Assembly: GCA_016432545.1 (NCBI GenBank)
Contig: CP066694.1
Span: 992,001-1,056,000, forward strand
Source: an archaeon
GTDB taxonomy: Archaea; Thermoproteota; Nitrososphaeria; Nitrososphaerales; Gagatemarchaeaceae
Length of the DNA: 64,000 nucleotides
Reading direction: 5' to 3'
Positions 8,431-16,580 of the stretch are shown piece by piece. The position numbers and the translations under genes were made by a program. Under the pieces are notes generated by a model. The model made no database searches. It saw only the letters and a list, made by a program, of their open reading frames with translations, and had not been told where the DNA came from. The number at the start of each line of letters is the position of its first letter. Position 1 is the first letter of the stretch.

Positions 8431-8718
8431 TTGAGCGAAGAGCAGTTCCGTGAATGGGTAAACAGGAGGTCGCAGCTTCCTCTCGCGGTCAAGGGGCACA
8501 GCTTCGTGCTCAAGGGAGACAACGTCATCGCGGTCGACGGGGGTAAGTTCGTCTACGAGGAGGCACTGGAACTGGTGAAGATGCTCAACTCCAGGAGCCC
8601 CCTCGCGCAACTGAACGCTACCTTCATGATCTCCGAGCGGAACGGGGCCCTCAGGCTCATCGTGATCGGATTGATAGCGGTGATCGTCGTGGTCGTCATC
8701 ATCCTCGCCAGGCGCTAG
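8431..8718 (+). CDS. small tail-anchored membrane protein
   Basis: 95 aa from TTG at 8431. A soluble 70-residue N-terminal part is followed by one strongly hydrophobic segment (residues 75-92, LIVIGLIAVIVVVVIILA) ending in two Arg, the layout of a tail-anchored protein facing the cytoplasm. No family recognised. Lies between the SRPBCC gene and the convergent UPF0182-like gene. Confidence 0.6.
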   Translation: MSEEQFREWVNRRSQLPLAVKGHSFVLKGDNVIAVDGGKFVYEEALELVKMLNSRSPLAQLNATFMISERNGALRLIVIGLIAVIVVVVIILARR

Positions 8719-8728
8719 TCCAGGTTCG

Positions 8729-11473
8729 CTAGGGCTTCACCGTGACGTAGTACAGGTAAGTGACCCCCTGGGCGGGGACTACGAAGACGCCGAAGTTGAG
8801 GTCTCCTGAGCTGTCGCTCCAGGAATAGACGGTGTGGTCGACGCTCCCGGGGCCGTAGGTCGTTATCAGGTTGGCCACGAGGGCCTTCGTCTGGTTCTCT
8901 CCCGCAGTGCTCAGGGACAAGCTGCCCTGGCTGATGTAGACCGTCGGGTTGACTGAGGTCGCGTTGACCAGGCCGTACCCCTGGGCGGCGATCAGAGCAT
9001 CTACTTCATGGACCAGGGCCTCCCTGCTGGGAGTCACCCCGGTCGTGGAGTTGCCCGCTCCGAGGTCCTCAAAAGCCGCCACCGCGCTCGGGCCGACCCC
9101 GACGGCGCCTGACGAAGGGTTGACCGCAGTCATGAAGGGAAGCTGGGTCACAACTCCTGAGCTGCCCGGGTTCGTGTAGACCGCCACGAAGTATGTGAGC
9201 TGACCTCCTACGGAGTAGAGGAGGTAGGAGCCGAACCTGTAGTTGGGGAGCAGGGTCAGCTGGGTCCTAACCTGCTGGTTGGTCGTCAGGGCGTTCTCCG
9301 CGGCCGTGGGGCCGATGATCAGCGCCGACTGAGAGGGGTTCTGGTAGAGGTAGACCTGCCCCAGCCTGTCCCCGCCGTAGGCTATGTAGAGCGCCCCCAG
9401 GTTCTTGCTGACTACGCCTTGGTACTGCGCGAGCTGCAGACCTACGAAGTATGTCTGGTTCCCGACCGCGAAGGGGATGTACTGCACGCCGCTGTCCCCA
9501 GCCCTCTCGTAGAACTGGGTGCCCGACCGGAAGACGAAGGGGTCGCTGATGTGATAGATGAAGTCGTAGTCGAGCTGCCCCGGCACGTCGGGCGAGCCGA
9601 GGAGCTGTTCAGGATACCTGAGCTGGGGGACGAGCCAAGCGGGAGGGGCCGTCCAGCTGCTGTAGTACTTCTGGTAGAACTTCGTGATGAAGTCAGAAGA
9701 GTTCGTCCCCAGCAGGTTGGAGACCGTGTATCCCTGCACCGCCCCGTCCTGGATGTTGACGAGGGCCACGCCGAAGAACCTCAGGTAGGGGCTCGCGGAG
9801 AACCCCGACCGCAGGGGGTAGTCGATGTAGACCTGCACAGCGTAGAAGAGGCTGTGACCGTCTGATACGATGTAGGCCGAGGGGTCCATGGTGAGGCCCG
9901 GTATGAGCAGGTCCCCGACCCTTGAGAAGACGTTCCTGTTCCACTGCATGTCCACGGACTTGCCGGAGAAGGCGAAGCCCAGCTGCGCCTCCGCGAAGGT
10001 GAACCACATCGACTTTTGCCAGCCGTCCAGCACGTAGTCGGGCGCTCCGGCGTAGGAGGCGTTCTGAATCTCGTCGTAGCCCTGGACGTGGAGGTACACG
10101 TTCTGGTTGAACCCGTCCCCTTCGCCGTAATAGATCGGGGGCTCGGAGCCGATGCCGTAGGCGCTCTCAGTCGGGATCACCGAGCCGTTGTGCGTGTTGA
10201 TCACGAGGACTTTCGCCGCGTGGGTGTAGATCAGGTGCTCGCTGATCCAGTCAGTAGAGGGGAAGGTGGGAGTCGTCGGCGAGACCCAGTACTCTGTGCG
10301 GTTGTAGAAGACGATCTCCGAGCTGGCGAGGCCCATCCAGTTGTAGGCGCCTATCTCCTTGGTGTTGGTGACCGTCGCTGCCTGCTGGTCCCACTGCCGG
10401 ACGAGGTCCAGGGTCGTCATCGGGTTGCTCGTCGGCAGGCTCGTGATGTTGTTGACGTGGATCCCGTCGAGGCCAGCGGCCCACCTCGTGACAGCGATCT
10501 GCTTCTCGGTCTGGGGGTGCCACGAGTAGGCGAGGTAGTTGTTGTTCCAGTTGAAGAAATAGACTGCGCCGGCCGCCACCTGGACGAGCAGGAGTATCAC
10601 GAGGACGACGGCGACGGCCTTGAAGAGCTTCAGCGTCGGTGCCTGGGCGTTCCTCCTAGAGAGGGAGGCGATGCCTAGCGCAGTGAGAAGGAGAGCGCTC
10701 CAGGCTATGCCATAGACGTAGGGCGTTGCTATGTTCATCAGCCAGTAGGGCGCGCCCAGTATGACCTCGAAGAGTATGGCGGCAATCAAAGTGAGGAAGT
10801 TCCTGATCCAGACGTCGCTCTTCCGTATGGCAAGGTTGGCCAGCAGGCGGAGCAGAGTCCGGACCGCCAGGACCAGGAGGACGGCAGAGAGAGTGTAGGA
10901 GAGGACGGCGTACTGGATGGACATCGAGGGCATGAGGGCCACGAACCCGGCACCGGACGCCGGAGCGAAAGGGAGCGTGAAGATGCGCGGGAGGTCAGAC
11001 CAGCTCCCCAGGCCCATCGACATCATCATGATGGGATTCATGATCTGGCCTAGGAAGGGGAAGCCCCCTGCGGCGGTGAAGAAGTAAAAGCCCATCGCCC
11101 ACTTCAAGGTCTGCCAGAGGGCCCAGAGCCAGACGTTCATCTTCTCGCTGAGTCTCAGCCCTCCCTGCTCCGATTCGTATGGCCTCGCGAGCCTCTGGAG
11201 CACAGTCCCAAGCCTCCACAGGTCGCTGCCTCCGGGCTTTGGGTGCACGAGAAGGAGTGCGAAGAGCCCCGCGGCGATGAAAGTGTACTCGTGGTAGAAG
11301 ACGATGCCGAACCAGTCGAGGCCCGCCTTGGTTGAGTAGACCGACTCGGCGATTGACCACTGCAGAATCACCCATGCTATCGCCAGGACTATTGCGACCG
11401 CGATCAGAACAAGGACGAGCCGGGTCGCCCACTTAATCAGCCGGGAAGGTCCAACCGCGGAGTCAGACTCCAA
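8729..11473 (-). CDS. UPF0182-like large membrane protein
   Basis: 914 aa from TTG at 11473, 25 nt downstream of a minus-strand TATA (11498-11505). About seven N-terminal TM helices (residues 15-310) precede a roughly 600-residue extracytoplasmic domain. Features resembling the UPF0182 (COG1615) family are EHLIYTHAAKVLV, PIYYGEGDG and the KQIAVTRWAAGLDGI start of the outer domain; length also fits. The family is known mainly from actinobacteria and cyanobacteria and has no established function. The assignment rests on motif memory, not a search. Confidence 0.65.
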   Translation of the reverse strand: MESDSAVGPSRLIKWATRLVLVLIAVAIVLAIAWVILQWSIAESVYSTKAGLDWFGIVFYHEYTFIAAGLFALLLVHPKPGGSDLWRLGTVLQRLARPYESEQGGLRLSEKMNVWLWALWQTLKWAMGFYFFTAAGGFPFLGQIMNPIMMMSMGLGSWSDLPRIFTLPFAPASGAGFVALMPSMSIQYAVLSYTLSAVLLVLAVRTLLRLLANLAIRKSDVWIRNFLTLIAAILFEVILGAPYWLMNIATPYVYGIAWSALLLTALGIASLSRRNAQAPTLKLFKAVAVVLVILLLVQVAAGAVYFFNWNNNYLAYSWHPQTEKQIAVTRWAAGLDGIHVNNITSLPTSNPMTTLDLVRQWDQQAATVTNTKEIGAYNWMGLASSEIVFYNRTEYWVSPTTPTFPSTDWISEHLIYTHAAKVLVINTHNGSVIPTESAYGIGSEPPIYYGEGDGFNQNVYLHVQGYDEIQNASYAGAPDYVLDGWQKSMWFTFAEAQLGFAFSGKSVDMQWNRNVFSRVGDLLIPGLTMDPSAYIVSDGHSLFYAVQVYIDYPLRSGFSASPYLRFFGVALVNIQDGAVQGYTVSNLLGTNSSDFITKFYQKYYSSWTAPPAWLVPQLRYPEQLLGSPDVPGQLDYDFIYHISDPFVFRSGTQFYERAGDSGVQYIPFAVGNQTYFVGLQLAQYQGVVSKNLGALYIAYGGDRLGQVYLYQNPSQSALIIGPTAAENALTTNQQVRTQLTLLPNYRFGSYLLYSVGGQLTYFVAVYTNPGSSGVVTQLPFMTAVNPSSGAVGVGPSAVAAFEDLGAGNSTTGVTPSREALVHEVDALIAAQGYGLVNATSVNPTVYISQGSLSLSTAGENQTKALVANLITTYGPGSVDHTVYSWSDSSGDLNFGVFVVPAQGVTYLYYVTVKP

Positions 11474-11637
11474 CTCAGTCGGAGGCCCGCGCCGTGGTTA
11501 TTTAGAGTGGCATCTCAAGGAGCCAGGACAGGAATCCTCTCAACCAGTTTCGTGAATTGCGTCTTGGCGAGAGTCACCTCTGGAGTGAGATTGTCGTGGA
11601 GTTCCTCTTATATCGTGGGCCTTGGATATGTGTAGTA

Positions 11638-12009
11638 ATGGCTCCGATTGAGAAGCGGGTCCATCACGACTCCGCATACCAATTTATCATTGGAATCGCC
11701 TTGATAACTGCCTTTATCCTGTTTTACGGCGATGTATTGTTCTCCAATGTAGGGACTACGAGTCTCTCCGCCTCCCTGGAGGCCGTAACATCGACCTTTG
11801 GTACGCTCGTTGCAGCCGTAGTCGCATTCTACTTTGGGCAGCGCCCCACCCAGACCCTCGCTCAACAAGTTCAGGACTTGACAGGTGAGCGGGAAGGTTT
11901 CAAGACGGCAGCGACCAATGCCTTGGGCACATTCCGATCCACCGAACAGGTCGTCCAGACGACGCAGGAACAATTGGAAACGATTAAGAAGATGCTAGGG
12001 ATAGAATGA
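11638..12009 (+). CDS. membrane protein with C-terminal coiled coil
   Basis: 123 aa from ATG at 11638, 24 nt after the TATA CTTATATC (11607-11614). Two TM helices (about 18-36 and 50-72) are followed by an amphipathic helical tail. The stop TGA overlaps the ATG of the next small gene (ATGA), so the pair is translationally coupled. Function unknown. Confidence 0.65.
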   Translation: MAPIEKRVHHDSAYQFIIGIALITAFILFYGDVLFSNVGTTSLSASLEAVTSTFGTLVAAVVAFYFGQRPTQTLAQQVQDLTGEREGFKTAATNALGTFRSTEQVVQTTQEQLETIKKMLGIE

Positions 12010-12185
12010 CTGACATGGGAACCGAGAAAGAACAGATTGCTAAGAAGCTGAAGGATCTGGCGGATGATCCCAAGAAACTCGAGCTGATAGCTGCTCAGAT
12101 TGCAATTCTGTCAGCCAGCCTGGAAACCGCGAAGGTCAAACTCCGGACTAACAAAGTCGAGTTGGAAAAGCAACTTCTGGCATAG
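12006..12185 (+). CDS. 59-aa helical protein coupled to upstream membrane protein
   Basis: ATG at 12006 overlaps the stop of the 11638-12009 gene; TAG ends at 12185. The protein is nearly all charged helix (KEQIAKKLKDLADDPKKLEL), a probable coiled coil that could bind the helical tail of its partner (inference). No family recognised. Confidence 0.6.
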   Translation: MTDMGTEKEQIAKKLKDLADDPKKLELIAAQIAILSASLETAKVKLRTNKVELEKQLLA

Positions 12186-12257
12186 GTTCCGTCAATGAAC
12201 GGCCGTTGGAAGGAATGAAAGAGGAGGATGGGACGCTTCGTTGGGGACGGTTCCAAG

Positions 12258-12539
12258 TCATGAGAGTCCGTTGTTGTAAACTGTCCTGACGAGCATCTCG
12301 TTCCACCCGGGGCTGGGGGAGAAGTCGTTTCCATAGTCCCCTTCGTCTCCCCAGTGGGAGAGCTCGTGCAGCAGAATCACAATCAATGTGGTCGCGACCT
12401 CGTCGACCAGGTTCCTCTCGAAGTTGTCGATGAGGCTCGGCAGGCTTATCCTCACCCTGTTGTCCGTAATCTCGCCTATCACATCCCGCGAGGCCCCGTG
12501 GAGGTAGGTCAACTGGTAGTCGTAGGAGAGCCTGCGCAT
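12258..12539 (-). CDS. small HExxH putative metalloprotease-like protein
   Basis: 93 aa from ATG at 12539. Contains HELSHWGDEGDYGND at residues 58-72: the zinc-binding HExxH helix with downstream acidic residues that could supply the third ligand. Far shorter than most metallopeptidases, so it may be a minimal zincin. Follows the 12612-13013 gene on the same strand. Confidence 0.6.
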   Translation of the reverse strand: MRRLSYDYQLTYLHGASRDVIGEITDNRVRISLPSLIDNFERNLVDEVATTLIVILLHELSHWGDEGDYGNDFSPSPGWNEMLVRTVYNNGLS

Positions 12540-12611
12540 CCTCGTTGAGGCCCCGTTCCCTGATGTCTGGCGCTTCCCGCTTGAGGACGTCTCAAGCCAC
12601 CCCGGGACTCT

Positions 12612-13013
12612 CTATCTGAAGTGCCCCGGCTCGGGTTCCCTTTCCGCTGGGAACAGCTTGTAGTAGGTCGGAGGGACTGGGCTTTCTGGCATGTCGATTG
12701 ATTCGGCGTCCCAGGCGTCCTCGGGCCTGACCTCTCTTCCTTCGAGGCCTGCGAGGATCGTCCTCAGCCATGGGAGCGACATCTCATGGTTGTAGAGCTT
12801 GCCGCCCTGGTCTATGGCGGTCTGGACGAGGGTCCTCTGGTACTCGACGCCGCTGGAGTCGAACTTGTGTGTCTCTGTTGGTGGAGATGCCGGAACTGTG
12901 TTTTCGACTCGTGGCTCTTGGTCCGCCTCGACCTCTGGCTCAAGCGCCTGGTCTGGGTCCCAGCGCCCGGCTGTCGCGGGCTTGCTGACGGTTCGCCTGA
13001 TTCGTTCGAACAT
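12612..13013 (-). CDS. hypothetical acidic, Pro-rich protein
   Basis: 133 aa from ATG at 13013. A low-complexity Pro/Glu-rich N-terminal half is followed by a short ordered part around YQRTLVQTAIDQGGKLYNHE. No family recognised. It may form an operon with the HExxH protein downstream (72-nt gap). The longer overlapping frame at 12812-13228 looks like a shadow. Confidence 0.5.
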   Translation of the reverse strand: MFERIRRTVSKPATAGRWDPDQALEPEVEADQEPRVENTVPASPPTETHKFDSSGVEYQRTLVQTAIDQGGKLYNHEMSLPWLRTILAGLEGREVRPEDAWDAESIDMPESPVPPTYYKLFPAEREPEPGHFR

Positions 13014-13263
13014 CGCCAGTGGTATCGTCCGGAGGGCATTTGATACACCACTTTTGAAAGCCAGGCCAGCCCGCGTTTAGCTTGGCTGAACGGCTTCGTC
13101 AAGTGTGAACTGTCTTTCTTTCTGGCCAGGCGTTGTAATGTCGCAGAACTGAGATCTGAGACGCTCAAACGGGGGAGCAGCTGACGCAGCAACCCTGAGG
13201 AGGCTGAAGGAAGTGCGTTACTTCCCATTCGGACGTGTCTCGCTTAGTTTCTTGTGGACCTGA

Positions 13264-13701
13264 TCAGCCGACTCTTCCTGCGAAGTGCCGGGCTACTGCA
13301 GGAGTCAGCAGCAGACCCAGGATTACGAAGTGAACCACGATGTCTATGGGCAGGAGTACGATTGCTGGCCCGAAGAAGGCGCTTACGGCCCCGAAGGCCC
13401 CGCCGTACGTGGTCACCCCCGCAGCGAGCAGGAGGTCGACTAGTCCTGCGACGTCCCACACAAGGGCGAGGGCGTACGTCCGAACGCCCCCCCTGCCTAG
13501 CATGTAAGCAACGGGAAGCGCTGTCAGCCCTACCGTGGTATCGCCGATGCCGAACGGCACCGCAAAATAAGAAGGCAACTGCCCGTTGAACCCGGCGACT
13601 ATCAAGAGAGACCCGAGAAGCCTCAGGACTAAGATGACCATCAGGTATCGGGCGTATCGAAGCGTTTTGGGCATCGCCGTAGCGCTCGAGGTTGACTGCA
13701 T
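13264..13701 (-). CDS. four-TM membrane protein divergent from HxlR
   Basis: 145 aa from ATG at 13701. Four to five hydrophobic segments (LMVILVLRLLGSLLIV, YFAVPFGIGDTTVGLTAL, ALVWDVAGLVDLLLAAG, IVVHFVILGLLLTPAV). No named family recognised; small DoxX-like or DUF membrane proteins next to HxlR genes are common. Probably under control of the divergent HxlR regulator. Confidence 0.65.
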   Translation of the reverse strand: MQSTSSATAMPKTLRYARYLMVILVLRLLGSLLIVAGFNGQLPSYFAVPFGIGDTTVGLTALPVAYMLGRGGVRTYALALVWDVAGLVDLLLAAGVTTYGGAFGAVSAFFGPAIVLLPIDIVVHFVILGLLLTPAVARHFAGRVG

Positions 13702-13733
13702 TACTCTCTGACATCTGGTATCGAAAAGTAAGC

Positions 13734-13770
13734 GATATAAACTCGCACTAACAAGTCTGTAACCGACTTG
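13734..13770. promoter_or_regulatory. TATA box and inverted repeat between divergent genes
   Basis: GATATAAA at 13734-13741 lies 27 nt before the TTG start at 13768. An inverted repeat CAAGTC (13752-13757) / GACTTG (13765-13770) overlaps that start codon and is a plausible autoregulatory operator for the HxlR protein it encodes. Confidence 0.5.
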
Positions 13771-14208
13771 CAAGAGGAGGAGTTCATCCTCGCAGTGGAG
13801 AACTACGCGAACCTGCGCCGCTGCCCGATAGCCACCGGTTTCAAGGTGCTGGGCAAGAGCTGGTCGGTCGACATCCTGAGGGAACTGGTCTTAGGGAGGA
13901 CCAGGTTCAACGACATAATGAGGCACTCTCGCGGAAGCAACGCCAGGATGATTTCACTCCGGATGCGGGAGCTGATCGAGCACGGCCTCGTCGAGCGGTT
14001 GGTCGCCAGGGAGGACCCGGTCCTGATACAGTACAATCTGACTGCGAGGGGGAGGGACTTGATCCCCGTGATGTTCGCGATGGCGAGCTTTTCCTTGAAG
14101 CACTTCCCGGAGGAGGTCCTGGCTGACGGGCTGGGCAGGACACCGGACCAGGTAATGAGAGAACTTCGTCGTCCGCAGTCTCTTCGAAATCCGACTTCAG
14201 GCCCCTAA
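13768..14208 (+). CDS. HxlR-family regulator
   Basis: 146 aa from TTG at 13768 (leaderless spacing from the TATA at 13734-13741). HxlR hallmarks: CPIATGFKVLGKSWSVDILREL, RFNDIMRHSRGSNARMISLRMRE and a wing ending YNLTARGRDL. The Cys near the N-terminus is the usual redox-sensing position. Likely target is the divergent membrane protein. The C-terminal tail is longer than in the 6000-6347 paralogue. Confidence 0.85.
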   Translation: MQEEEFILAVENYANLRRCPIATGFKVLGKSWSVDILRELVLGRTRFNDIMRHSRGSNARMISLRMRELIEHGLVERLVAREDPVLIQYNLTARGRDLIPVMFAMASFSLKHFPEEVLADGLGRTPDQVMRELRRPQSLRNPTSGP

Positions 14209-14478
14209 CTCAGTTACCAAAGGGCCACGCGCCATGAATGGCCCCCTCCAGGCTAACCATTGGCTGCTGAATGCCCTGCCAGGTTTGATACCGCCGGGAA
14301 TGAATACCGCTGTCTTAGCTTGTGCCATGACGACACAAACTACCTGACGGCCCGTTCTTACCCGGCGAGGGTGTGAACGAGAGGCCGAAATTTGAGCGCG
14401 GCACCATGAAATCCTAACCTTATCCTGATGCTCGCGTTCTCGACCTTAAATACGAACTTCGAGACTCGCAAAGCGCAC
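14209..14478. other. intergenic region with one TATA box
   Basis: About 270 nt. CTTAAATA at 14445-14452 is the promoter of the next gene. I see nothing else. Confidence 0.5.
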
Positions 14479-14892
14479 GTGAGACAGACCAGCGGGCCCG
14501 TTCCTCCGCTCCGAGCAACCGCCGCGGCGAGTCCTATGGATTCGATGGAGAAGATGATTCCGATGGTCGACGACATGACCTTCTGGCTCGTCGTGAACGT
14601 GGTCCTCTTCCTTTACGTGGGAATCTTCCAGCTCGCCTACGGATACGGCCCCGGCACGTTCCTGTCAGCAGGGGCGATTTTGCTTGCGGTACTCTACCTC
14701 GTGCTCTGGATGTGGGGGAAGACGAACAAGAAGATGGCCCGCCAGGCGATAATGATGATCTCAGGGCTTGCGGTCCTGGGCGACCTCGTCGTCATTGCAT
14801 GGCTGAATCATGGAGGCTTCAGCGGGACCAGCGCCCTCCTGGACTTCGCAGGGATTATGTTGTTCCGCTCGACATACAAGCTCAAGGGTTAG
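14479..14892 (+). CDS. four-TM small membrane protein
   Basis: 137 aa from GTG at 14479, 27 nt after the TATA box at 14445-14452 and in frame with the longer reading frame. Four TM helices (FWLVVNVVLFLYVGIF, FLSAGAILLAVLYLVLWMW, MMISGLAVLGDLVVIAWL, a last weaker one). No family recognised. Confidence 0.65.
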   Translation: MRQTSGPVPPLRATAAASPMDSMEKMIPMVDDMTFWLVVNVVLFLYVGIFQLAYGYGPGTFLSAGAILLAVLYLVLWMWGKTNKKMARQAIMMISGLAVLGDLVVIAWLNHGGFSGTSALLDFAGIMLFRSTYKLKG

Positions 14893-14967
14893 GTTCGAGC
14901 GGCTAGGCCTTCTCTTGCGATGACGGCACATGCCTCGGGAGTCTTTATTCCGACCCGCCGCTCACCT

Positions 14968-15090
14968 ATGTTAGCTCAAATCCATAGATTTTGGAACCGT
15001 CGGCTCGAAGAGGGGCCTGGACCCGCACATAACTACCGGAGGAGAAACCTCTTTGACAAGCTGCTTGCAGCAGAGAAGCTGGCGCAGTAG
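14968..15090 (+). CDS. 40-aa basic protein
   Basis: ATG at 14968 to TAG at 15090. The sequence starts MLAQIHRFWNRRLEEG and ends FDKLLAAEKLAQ: short, basic and helical. A TATA-like CTTTATT lies about 20-25 nt upstream. No family recognised; the good codon usage and promoter spacing are the only support. Confidence 0.4.
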   Translation: MLAQIHRFWNRRLEEGPGPAHNYRRRNLFDKLLAAEKLAQ

Positions 15091-15116
15091 CCTAGCAGAC
15101 TAATCCTATTGCTCGA

Positions 15117-15905
15117 CTATTCCAGCCAAGGCGAAATCGTCTCCTGCAACTCTTTCGTTTTCCGAGTTCCGTCATCGGACCATTTGCAAGGGGAACGATA
15201 AAGATCGCGACCACCAGCGAACAAGGGGACCTTGCGCTGGCGCTCCCCTCCGCATTGCTCCGTTACAAACCTCCTGAGTACCGCCTTCTCCTCCTCAGTA
15301 CGATGTGAAGTGACAGTGTACCAGAAATGAGCAAACTGACAGAGAACCCGTCTGTCAGCACCGTCTCGGATAGCACGTACAACTCTTGCGATACCATCAT
15401 CGCCTCGCCCCTGACTCCCCATGACTCCCAGATATTTGATAAGCAAGTCGGGATCTATTGGGTCGATTCTCAGCGCTCCTTCAATGGTCTCTAGCACTTC
15501 CGACAACTTGGCAGCATCTTCGAGTGCGATTATCTTGTTGGTGTAGTAGCCGCGCTCACTTTGACCCGATTCGATTGCTTTGGTGAATTCGAGCAGAGCC
15601 TCGTCTTCTCTCCCCGAGAGCCAGAGCACGACGCCTTTGTTATTGTGAATGTGGGACGTATTTGGGGATAGGGAGATTGCTTTGTCGTACACGACGATGG
15701 CTTCGTCCTTTCTGTCCATACTGGACAAAGCATTACCCTTGTTAAAGTTGTAGTCTGGACGCTTGGGCTCTATTGCGAGGGCCCTGTCGAATTCATTAAT
15801 TGCATCTTCATTCCTGAGGACGAACCACAGGGCCACCCCCCTGTTGTTGTGGAGGTCGGGATTGTTAGGGTCAGCCTTTCTCTTCTTCATAATCGTCGAT
15901 AGCAC
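15117..15905 (-). CDS. TPR-repeat protein
   Basis: 262 aa from GTG at 15905. At least four TPRs (LHNNRGVALWFVLRNEDAI, YNFNKGNALSSMDRKDEAI, IHNNKGVVLWLSGREDEAL). A protein-interaction scaffold, function unknown. Just upstream a second frame reads MLKAIKSAIDDYEEEKG and stops. With one base fewer near 15887 it would join the TPR frame and complete the first helix, so the N-terminus may be frameshifted. GC is lower than in the core genes. Confidence 0.7.
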   Translation of the reverse strand: MLSTIMKKRKADPNNPDLHNNRGVALWFVLRNEDAINEFDRALAIEPKRPDYNFNKGNALSSMDRKDEAIVVYDKAISLSPNTSHIHNNKGVVLWLSGREDEALLEFTKAIESGQSERGYYTNKIIALEDAAKLSEVLETIEGALRIDPIDPDLLIKYLGVMGSQGRGDDGIARVVRAIRDGADRRVLCQFAHFWYTVTSHRTEEEKAVLRRFVTEQCGGERQRKVPLFAGGRDLYRSPCKWSDDGTRKTKELQETISPWLE

Positions 15906-16580
15906 TCTTGATTGCCTTCAGCATTGCTGCCTTCGGGGACCGATGGCAGAAGGCCCTAAAACTCCTCATCGCCCCAACCTTTCTTCACGTGGCCATGAGA
16001 AATTTCCGAACTGGCCCGTTCTGACAAGGCCTGAATGCAACAAGTTGTATCACCTATTGTCTTCGCGGCTTTCTTGCGTAACTCATCCGGCTCAATATGA
16101 AACTCTCTCGGAGAGAGGGAGGTTTTCGCATGCGTGCTCCAAGTTCTTAGAGGGTGGTGTTATCAAACATTCATTTGTTGATTTGTCATGGTCCAGTTAG
16201 ACTTGACCCCTTAGAGAAAGACCCGTTCCGCCCCTTGACATTTCCCCGCGCATAGGGTCACTACGCCTCCGCCGGGAGTGACTCCATCCCTGTGTTGAGC
16301 TATGACTAGCGGACGGGCTGAACTGGTCGCCCTTGCGGACTTCCAGCTATCATCTCGAATGAAAGACCTTCTGTGACGGTGCCGATTGTGACTCGCGCCT
16401 AACTCAAATAAGGTGCCGTCAAGAGTCGTGGCGACGTGGGAGCACGCCTGGACCCCCTCGAACGTCGGGAAAGCCAGTGTTGAGTGGTGCGGCCCGTCCG
16501 CATCGAAAGAATGCCCCATTCGAGGGTGAAGTGAATTAGTTCAGGAGGAAACTCACGACATCGGAGAGGTTGCAAGAGGA
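15906..16580. other. gene-poor left junction of the island
   Basis: About 675 nt with no supported gene. It holds the partial copy of the 23S 3' end (16249-16347). The rest shows no coding signal I trust and no tRNA. Confidence 0.5.
16249..16347 (-). repeat. partial copy of 23S rRNA 3' end plus processing arm (candidate distal att site)
   Basis: Matches 25548-25646 in the same orientation. The right 41 bp (16307-16347) are identical to 25606-25646, which is the 3'-terminal helix region of the 23S rRNA gene. The left 58 bp are diverged but alignable and contain the 3' arm of the pre-23S processing stem (GCATAGGG, CCTCCGCCGGGA). The rest of the 23S gene is not here, as expected for a displaced gene end at the far side of an integrated element. 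Confidence 0.75.

Noticed and set aside
12812-13228. 138-codon minus-strand frame
   Set aside because: Ser/Arg-rich shadow overlapping the 12612-13013 gene in another frame.
15763-16200. 145-codon plus-strand frame over the TPR gene start
   Set aside because: Overlaps the TPR gene antisense, low-complexity composition, no promoter spacing or family signal.
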